Assembly (NCBI GenBank): GCA_947645535.1
Contig: CANSDD010000068.1
Location: 1-8,967, forward strand
Direction: 5' to 3'
Source of the DNA: an uncultured Mycoplasmatota bacterium
Lineage (GTDB): Bacteria > Bacillota_I > Bacilli_A > RF39 > UBA660
Length of the DNA stretch: 8,967 nucleotides
The notes under the pieces: generated by a model
Told to the model about the DNA's origin: nothing
Seen by the model: the letters and a program-made list of their open reading frames with translations, nothing else
Database searches by the model: none
Program-made: the position numbers and the translations under genes
Shown: piece after piece, positions 3,567-8,967 of the stretch
How the letters are laid out: each line of letters opens with the position of its first letter
How positions within the stretch are numbered: the stretch's first letter is position 1

Positions 3567-6041
3567 ATGAATACTCTAACAAAAATAACAATAGAAAATT
3601 TAAAGCTAAATAAAAAAAGAACATTTGGGACTATTCTTGGTATTACCCTTGCGACTATGCTTATTTCTACTGTATTATTTTTATTTTCTAGTCTTTATCA
3701 AACTGAAATTGATATGATTAAAAATAATTTTGGTAATTATCATATCAGATTAGAAGAAATAGAAGAACATGATATTGCTTCTTTAAAGTTAAATCGAGAT
3801 ATTAAAACAGTAAATCCAGTTTATTATATAGGAAAAGGAAAGGTAGTACTAAAAACAAGTGGTGAATGGGATTTTTTTATTTCTTCTATGGAGGAAGAAG
3901 TAGCTAAAAACTTAGGTTTTGTAGTTGATATTGGTAAATATCCAGAAAAAGAGGATGAACTTTTGATTAGTCATTACCTTTTAAAAGAAACAGATTATCA
4001 AATAGGAGATACAATCACAATTGATGTAAATCAAGCTATGAAAAGTGAATATTTAGATGGAAAAGCAGAAGAAAATGAAATTTTAGTTCCAAAAACTTAT
4101 AAAATCGTTGGTGTAATTGAAAAAGGAAGAGGAGAAACTTCATTTTATGCCATTTCTGGTAAAACTAAAGGCTTTGCAAGTGTAGGCGCCTATCTCACAC
4201 TAAAAAATCTAAAAAATTATAAAGAAATATCTTCTTCATTATGTAGTAATTATTATAAAGATACTAATTATTGCTCTATTTCTACAAATGATAATTTAAT
4301 TTTAACGCAAACATTTGATATAGAAGATGTAACTGTAAAAATGATAATAGGATTTTGTTCTATCATATTATTTATTATTACCATTATGAGTATCTATTGT
4401 ATTAAAAATGCATTTTTAATTTCTTTAACAGAAAAAATGAAATTATATGGAATGTTAAATAGTGTAGGAGCAACGAAAAAACAAATAAAAAAAAGTGTTA
4501 TCATAGAAGGCGTTTTACTAGGAATTATCGGAATTCCGTTTGGAATATTATTCGGAATTATGGCGATTTATCTTTTGATTTTTGGAATTAATACAATTAT
4601 TGGTGAATACTATTTAGAAACAATTCGAACAATTAATGTACACATTTCATTATTTCCAATTGTTTTAGCTACTTTTTTAAGTATTGCAACAATTTATTTT
4701 TCATCTCTTACGGCTTTAAGAAAAGTAAAACGAATTACTCCAATAGAAGTACTTAAAAATAGTGAAGAGAGAAAATCTAAAAATGTAAAAACTCCTAAAT
4801 GGATTAAAAAATATTTTCAAAATGGAGGAGTCATTGCCTATAAAAATTTAAAGAGAAGTAAACGAAAATATCGTGCTACTGTCGTATCTCTTACCATTTG
4901 CACTTTTTCATTTATTCTTTCTAATAGTCTTATCACAAGTGCCTTAAATGAAGCAAAAGAAAAATTTCGTATTGAAAATTATAATGTTGCGATTTCTCAG
5001 TTAGAATATTTAAAAGATACAGAATTAGAAAAGTTAAATCATTTATCAAATATTAAAACCAAATATTCAGCATATAAAAGTGGATATATTGGAAAAAGTG
5101 AAAATAAATCTGATGGATATTTGGAAATTTATGATTTGAGTAAAATTATACAAAATTCAAATTATTCGACTATACATGGAGATAATTGTACTTGGAAAAA
5201 TAGAGATAAAATTTGTGAGAATGCACATATTCGTTTGAATCTTACTGCTTTAGACGATAATACTTATAAGGCCTATTTAAGAGAATTAAATCTTGATAAT
5301 AAAAATATGAAAGGAAAAGGAATTTTAGTTGAGTTAAAAGATAGTAATAGAGATTATACATATGAAGAGAATGATACTATTAAGGGGATTTATCATGGAA
5401 AAGAAATGGCAATAGAAGTTGGAAAAATAACATCAAAAGAACCATTAGGAATACCATCTTTTGAAAGAGGAAGAACTTTAGTAGTAGCATTATCTGATTA
5501 TCCTCATATGAATTTTATGTTACACTCTATGACATTCGATTCTGAAAATCCATACCAAATAGTAGAAGATATTCTAAATATAAATCCTAAAATAGAAGTT
5601 CATAATTTAGAGGCAGAATTGAAACGAGAAAAATCTATTTTTCATGTATTTGAATTGTTCTTATATAGTTTTATTTTGATGATTAGCTTTATTGGAATGC
5701 TTAATATTTTAAATACCATTACTTCTAATGTTAAATTTCGTCAAAGTGAATTTGCGACTTTAAAAAGTATTGGAATGACAAAGAAAGAATTTAATAGAAT
5801 GATAAATTTAGAAATTATTTTCTATACCTTAAAATCATTTCTATTTGGTAATTTGCTTGGAATTGTAGGAATTTATATTGTTAATTCTTATTTCTTACAT
5901 AAAGAATTTTTCCTTCCTTATCAGACTATTTTATTCACGCTTATCTTTGTTTTCTTATTTGTTTTTATGGTGATGCATTATTCTTCCTCTAAGATTCAAA
6001 AACAAAATATAATAGAAACGATTCGAAAAGAAAATATATAG
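3567..6041 (+). CDS. ABC transporter permease with two FtsX domains, 8 predicted helices
   Basis: The 824-residue membrane partner of the upstream ATPase is built as two similar halves. Each half has one helix, a large external domain, then three helices. Predicted helices are about 22-42, 256-278, 310-340, 361-381, 436-458, 692-716, 748-773 and 785-803. External domains span about 43-255 and 459-691. Each half carries the FtsX cytoplasmic coupling motif after its second helix: EKMKLYGMLNSVGATKKQI (289-307) and RQSEFATLKSIGMTKKEF (725-742). Each half ends with a similar tail (TPIEVLKN, NIIETIRK). MacB and LolC have four helices and one such unit, while BceB has ten helices. This is therefore the duplicated FtsX type that works as a single polypeptide. 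All external cysteines fall in two close pairs (226/236 and 541/550), suggesting disulfides. The ribosome binding site GAGGGGG (3553-3559) lies in the end of the ATPase gene. The likely role is detoxification or sensing of an envelope-active compound. The substrate is unknown. Confidence 0.93.
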   Translation: MNTLTKITIENLKLNKKRTFGTILGITLATMLISTVLFLFSSLYQTEIDMIKNNFGNYHIRLEEIEEHDIASLKLNRDIKTVNPVYYIGKGKVVLKTSGEWDFFISSMEEEVAKNLGFVVDIGKYPEKEDELLISHYLLKETDYQIGDTITIDVNQAMKSEYLDGKAEENEILVPKTYKIVGVIEKGRGETSFYAISGKTKGFASVGAYLTLKNLKNYKEISSSLCSNYYKDTNYCSISTNDNLILTQTFDIEDVTVKMIIGFCSIILFIITIMSIYCIKNAFLISLTEKMKLYGMLNSVGATKKQIKKSVIIEGVLLGIIGIPFGILFGIMAIYLLIFGINTIIGEYYLETIRTINVHISLFPIVLATFLSIATIYFSSLTALRKVKRITPIEVLKNSEERKSKNVKTPKWIKKYFQNGGVIAYKNLKRSKRKYRATVVSLTICTFSFILSNSLITSALNEAKEKFRIENYNVAISQLEYLKDTELEKLNHLSNIKTKYSAYKSGYIGKSENKSDGYLEIYDLSKIIQNSNYSTIHGDNCTWKNRDKICENAHIRLNLTALDDNTYKAYLRELNLDNKNMKGKGILVELKDSNRDYTYEENDTIKGIYHGKEMAIEVGKITSKEPLGIPSFERGRTLVVALSDYPHMNFMLHSMTFDSENPYQIVEDILNINPKIEVHNLEAELKREKSIFHVFELFLYSFILMISFIGMLNILNTITSNVKFRQSEFATLKSIGMTKKEFNRMINLEIIFYTLKSFLFGNLLGIVGIYIVNSYFLHKEFFLPYQTILFTLIFVFLFVFMVMHYSSSKIQKQNIIETIRKENI

Positions 6042-6066
6042 ATGCGATTAGGAAAGAATAGGGAAT

Positions 6067-7022
6067 ATGAAGGTAAAAAGTAAAATAATGATTGTTTTAA
6101 TCTTTTCAATACTTGTATTATTTCTTAAGAAGCATAATGTACTTCAGATAGAAAAACATTATGTAAATACAATGATAATACTTCTTATAATTCTCCTTTT
6201 CAGTATTTTATTAATTTTGACTCAATATAAATTAGATAAAAATTATTTAAAAGAGGAAATGCAGTATCAAAATTTAAATGTTTTAAAATATCTATGTTCT
6301 ATTTTTGTAATTATTTTACACATAAGACTTTTTATTTCCGCTTCAGCTCAACTTGATTTAGCATTAATAATATTATCACAAAAATTGGTGTTCCAATCCT
6401 TTTCTTAATTACTGGATATTTTGTAGCTAAAAAAGAAAAGAAGAGGGAAGATTATATTCTTCCAATTGTTATTTTATTATCTTCAATTATTTTGTTTTTG
6501 ATATTAAGCTATATGAGATTTTACTATCATTTGTGCTATTTTCTAGCTCTTTTATGCTCCCTTTTGGTTTTATCAAAAAAGAAGAAAAAGTTTTCGATTA
6601 TTTTTCTTTTGGTTATTTCTTTTGTATTATTACTATTTGGAGCACCTGAAAGTTATTATGACATATTACCATCTACTTATTTTCATATCTTTTTTACAAC
6701 CAGGAATTTTTTATTTTTTGTTTTATGTAGTACCTTGGATATAATATGGAATTAGAATATCTTTATTCAAAAAAATGTTTTGTAAAATTGAGTATTTGTT
6801 TTTTCTTTTTCACATTTGAAGTGCTTTTATTACATGATACAGATCGTTTAAATAATAATATTTTACTATCTTATGTTCCACTTAGTTATTATTTGATTCA
6901 TCCTATGATTATTTTTATAGGAAATTCATATGGCTTATATAATTGTTATAATAGTAGTAACACATATTTTCTCTATTATAATTATAAAAATGAAAGAAAA
7001 ATATCGATGGCTTATTCTTTGA
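6067..7022 (+). pseudogene. Broken membrane acyltransferase (acyltransferase family 3)
   Basis: It starts at ATG 6067, 25 bases after the permease, with AGGAAAG upstream. Frame 1 reads two extra N-terminal helices (about 6-21 and 36-53), then the family-3 core NVLKYLCSIFVIILHI with His85, the likely catalytic histidine, to ...QLDLA. A missing T near 6365 moves coding to frame 0; restoring it gives LDLAFNNIITKIGVPI, the usual family sequence, then LITGYFVAKKEKK. Near 6730 coding moves to frame 2 (LGYNMELEYLYSKKC... to SYYLIHPMIIFI, with the conserved IHP). Near 6921 it moves back to frame 0 for a last helix (MAYIIVIIVVTHIFSIIIIK) and TGA at 7020-7022. With three frameshifts and a total span close to a normal gene, recent decay is likely. 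The intact enzyme would have acylated an envelope sugar or peptide at the membrane. Confidence 0.85.
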
Positions 7023-7028
7023 ATGATG

Positions 7029-7037
7029 TGTTATACT
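7029..7037 (+). promoter_or_regulatory. Possible internal promoter for the two-component genes (extended -10 only)
   Basis: TGTTATACT at 7029-7037 is an extended -10, the same nine bases used by the lexA promoter. It lies between the end of the broken acyltransferase and the regulator ribosome binding site. No convincing -35 is found 16-18 bp upstream. It could give basal regulator and kinase expression independent of the main operon promoter. Confidence 0.35.
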
Positions 7038-7058
7038 ATAAAAAGAAAGGAAGAAAGT

Positions 7059-7715
7059 ATGAAAATTTTATTAGTAGAAGATAATGAAAGTATTATAAAA
7101 GGATTAGAATTTTCTTTAAAAGAAAATGGATATGAAGTAACTGTTAGAAAAGATGTAAATAGTACAATTGTGTTTTTAGAACATAATAAAGTAGATTTCA
7201 TTATTTTGGATGTTTTATTGCCTGATGGAAATGGTTTTTCACTTTATCAGAATCAGATTCAAAATAAAAATATTCCTACTTTATTTTTAACAGCAAAAGA
7301 TGAGGAAGAGGATATTATCAAAGGACTTTTAATGGGGGCTGAAGATTATATAACCAAACCATTTTCTACGAAAGAATTATTAGTGCGTATTTCTAAAATT
7401 TTACTTCGCTTTCAAAATAATATAATAAAAGTAAAAGATATTACATTTGATATGGAAAAAATGATTGTTTATAAAAAGGGAATAGAAATAGAACTTACTA
7501 GTTTAGAATTAAAGTTATTACACTTATTATTTTTAAATATTGGAAAAGTTGTTTCTCGAATAACAATATTAGATAATATATGGAAATGGACAGGAAATGA
7601 AGTAGATGATCATACAATAACTGTTTATTTAAAAAGAATAAGAGAAAAATTAAAAAGTAATATTATTATAACAATCAAAGGAATAGGGTATAGGATTGAT
7701 AAAGATGAAAAATAA
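7059..7715 (+). CDS. Response regulator, OmpR/PhoB family
   Basis: This DNA-binding regulator is phosphorylated by the kinase encoded next. Starting at ATG 7059 it has 218 residues, and MKILLVEDN is the standard receiver start. The ribosome binding site AAAGGAAG (7046-7053) fits this start, while an in-frame ATG at 7023 would add 12 unlikely residues. The receiver domain (1-115) has the acidic pair Glu7-Asp8, phospho-acceptor Asp51 (IILDVLLPDG), Thr78 (LTAK) and Lys100 (ITKPF). The winged-helix effector (about 122-214) has ELTSLELKLLHLL, the recognition helix VDDHTITVYLKRIREKL, and the terminal hairpin IKGIGYRID. All key residues are present. The direct repeat upstream of the operon is a good candidate target, which would make the operon autoregulated. 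The last codons overlap the kinase start. Confidence 0.95.
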   Translation: MKILLVEDNESIIKGLEFSLKENGYEVTVRKDVNSTIVFLEHNKVDFIILDVLLPDGNGFSLYQNQIQNKNIPTLFLTAKDEEEDIIKGLLMGAEDYITKPFSTKELLVRISKILLRFQNNIIKVKDITFDMEKMIVYKKGIEIELTSLELKLLHLLFLNIGKVVSRITILDNIWKWTGNEVDDHTITVYLKRIREKLKSNIIITIKGIGYRIDKDEK

Positions 7716-8916
7716 GGAACAATGGAAACAATATAATATAAAAGTTAGTATATTGATATTATTATTTCTTCTTTTATTTCTTTTTTTTCAATATCAGCTT
7801 TATGATATTTATAAGAAAAATAGTAATCAAAAAATAAATGCAATATTAGTAAAAGTACAAGAAGAATATCCAAATATTACTGAAAATGAACTAATAGAAA
7901 TATTAAATAGTCCAAAAATAGAAGAAAGCTTTGTAGATAAGTATGGGATAAATATAAAAAAAGAGTCTCTTATTGTAGAAAATGATGATTACTTTTTATG
8001 GAGTATTCCGCTCAATCTCTTATTTTTTGGAATGATTATCTTTATTATTATAAAAACTTTTTGTAAGTATAATAAAGAGAGAGATAATGAATTAGAAGAA
8101 ATTACAAAATTGATTGAACAAATTAACAGTAAAAATTATCTTTTATCTATTAGTACTATATCAGAAGATGAACTTTCTATTTTAAAAAATGAAATTTATA
8201 AAACAACACTAATGTTAAAAGAAGAGGCAGAAAACTCTATCAAAGATAAAAGAGAATTAAAAGATTCTTTATCGGATATTTCTCATCAATTAAAAACACC
8301 TTTAACTTCTATTTTAATCATGTTAGATAATATGATTGATAATCCAGATATGAAACAAGAAAAAAGAGAAGAATTTCTCCATGATATAAAAAGAGAAATT
8401 ACTAATATTGAATTTTTAATTAAGAATCTATTGAAATTATCAAAATTAGATTCTAATACTGTAACTTTTTTAAAAAAAGAAGTAAGTGCAAATCAAATAG
8501 TAGAAAAAGCAATAGAAAATGTAAGTGCATTATGTGATTTGAAAAATATTATCATAGAAAAAGAAATCAATCAAGATAGTAAAATTTTTGTAGACGAAGC
8601 TTGGCAAATAGAAGCAGTTACTAATATTTTAAAAAATAGTGTAGAATATTCTAATCAAAATGGAAAAGTAAATATAAAAATAGAAAGTAATCCAATGTAT
8701 GTTTCTATTATAATTAAGGATTATGGAGAAGGAATAAAAGAAAAAGAATTACCTTTTATTTGGAATCGTTTTTATAAAGGGTCTAATAGGGGTGATAATA
8801 GTATAGGTATTGGTTTAGCGCTTTCTAAAACAATTATTGAAAATAATAATGGAGTAGTAAGTGCAAAATCAGATAAACATGAAACTGTTTTCCAAATAAA
8901 ATATTTCAAAGATTGA
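7705..8916 (+). CDS. Membrane sensor histidine kinase
   Basis: This 403-residue kinase is the partner of the preceding regulator. Predicted helices at 14-29 and 101-119 flank an external sensor of about 70 residues. A helical linker (about 120-185) follows, then the H-box SDISHQLKTPLTS with phospho-acceptor His194. Thr198 (H+4) supports phosphatase activity as well. The ATPase domain has the N-box NILKNSVEYS (Asn307, Asn311), G1 DYGEGI (339-344), F-box FIWNRFYKG and G2 GIGLALSKTI. ATG 7705 overlaps the regulator end by 11 bases; a TTG at 7696 is possible but less likely. The external loop distinguishes it from BceS-type kinases, which have almost none and depend on the transporter to sense. 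This kinase may detect its signal directly or through the permease's large external domains. The stop TGA is shared with the next promoter's -35. Confidence 0.95.
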   Translation: MKNKEQWKQYNIKVSILILLFLLLFLFFQYQLYDIYKKNSNQKINAILVKVQEEYPNITENELIEILNSPKIEESFVDKYGINIKKESLIVENDDYFLWSIPLNLLFFGMIIFIIIKTFCKYNKERDNELEEITKLIEQINSKNYLLSISTISEDELSILKNEIYKTTLMLKEEAENSIKDKRELKDSLSDISHQLKTPLTSILIMLDNMIDNPDMKQEKREEFLHDIKREITNIEFLIKNLLKLSKLDSNTVTFLKKEVSANQIVEKAIENVSALCDLKNIIIEKEINQDSKIFVDEAWQIEAVTNILKNSVEYSNQNGKVNIKIESNPMYVSIIIKDYGEGIKEKELPFIWNRFYKGSNRGDNSIGIGLALSKTIIENNNGVVSAKSDKHETVFQIKYFKD

Positions 8917-8941
8917 CAGAAAAAAATAACTCTGTTATAAT
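8913..8941 (+). promoter_or_regulatory. Near-consensus sigma-A promoter for the next, off-window transcript
   Basis: TTGACA (8913-8918), a 17-bp spacer and TATAAT (8936-8941) are all consensus, and TG at 8933-8934 adds an extended -10. The -35 overlaps the kinase stop codon. ATAAC-TCT-GTTAT (8926-8938) forms an inverted repeat over the extended -10, which could be an operator. No terminator separates the kinase from this promoter, so operon transcripts may read through. Confidence 0.88.
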
Positions 8942-8949
8942 GTATATAG

Positions 8950-8965
8950 ATGAAGGAAACTTCAT
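8950..8965 (+). other. GAAA-capped hairpin at the 5' end of the next transcript
   Basis: ATGAAG (8950-8955) pairs perfectly with CTTCAT (8960-8965) around a GAAA tetraloop. It begins 9 bases after the -10, so the RNA should start at or just before the stem. A 5' terminal GNRA hairpin is typical of RNA-stabilising leaders and of the first helix of structured RNAs. The window ends two bases later, so its identity is open. Confidence 0.55.
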
Positions 8966-8967
8966 AT

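Noticed and set aside
6042..6083. Short 13-codon open frame starting ATG directly after the permease stop
   Set aside because: It overlaps the better acyltransferase start in another frame, has no suitably placed ribosome binding site and no protein-like character.
6355..6930. Programmed frameshifting in the acyltransferase
   Set aside because: Three separate shifts would be needed, and no slippery heptamer with a downstream structure stands out. Restoring one T near 6365 recovers the expected family sequence, which is typical of mutation or sequencing error.
7023..7058. Upstream ATG for the response regulator, adding 12 residues
   Set aside because: The receiver fold starts at MKILLVEDN (7059), which has the ribosome binding site. 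The upstream ATG has none and overlaps the possible internal -10.
1..8967. CRISPR array, tRNA, rRNA, insertion sequence or attachment site
   Set aside because: I saw no regularly spaced repeats, tRNA-like cloverleaf, rRNA signature, intact transposase or terminal inverted repeats.

Overview
The window is very AT-rich and codes like a low-GC member of the Bacillota. Ribosome binding sites are strong and purine-rich (AAAGGAGG type), terminators end in long T runs, and promoters are sigma-A-like with an extended -10 (TGnTATAAT). All 11 tryptophans in the intact genes are TGG and no intact gene has an internal TGA, so the standard code applies despite the Mollicutes-like base composition. A LexA with Gram-positive SOS boxes and a SirA-like protein point to the Bacilli side of the phylum. 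The species cannot be named from this sequence alone.

Region 1 (1-1072) holds a promoter and a broken gene for an unrecognised protein of about 308 residues. It carries one frameshift and one in-frame TGA. It ends in a two-way terminator shared with the convergent lexA.

Region 2 (1070-2444) is a compact SOS locus. lexA (minus strand) faces away from a 48-residue single-pass membrane peptide gene. Two SOS boxes lie between them, one on the lexA -35 and one inside the spacer of the small gene's promoter. The position and shape of the peptide match the YneA/SosA class of SOS-induced division inhibitors. Just beyond its terminator, with almost no room for a separate promoter, lies a 139-residue SirA-like protein. 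It keeps the two aromatic residues that B. subtilis SirA uses to contact DnaA. The locus therefore may couple DNA damage to both a division block and a replication-initiation block.

Region 3 (2445-2892) contains no intact gene. It holds two short opposed coding remnants, a long hairpin terminator, and the promoter of the next operon. That promoter has a good -10 but a poor -35 overlapped by an 11-bp-spaced direct repeat (TTGTAACTT twice), the layout expected for an OmpR-family activator.

Region 4 (2893-8916) is a one-direction operon. It encodes an ABC ATPase, an 8-helix FtsX/MacB-type permease, a membrane acyltransferase broken by at least three frameshifts, an OmpR-family response regulator and its sensor kinase. 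This is the usual composition of an envelope-stress or antimicrobial-peptide detoxification module. The regulator probably controls the operon through the direct repeat. The acyltransferase has decayed while its neighbours look intact.

Region 5 (8913-8967) is a near-consensus promoter beginning on the kinase stop codon. Its predicted transcript starts with a GAAA-capped hairpin and runs out of the window.
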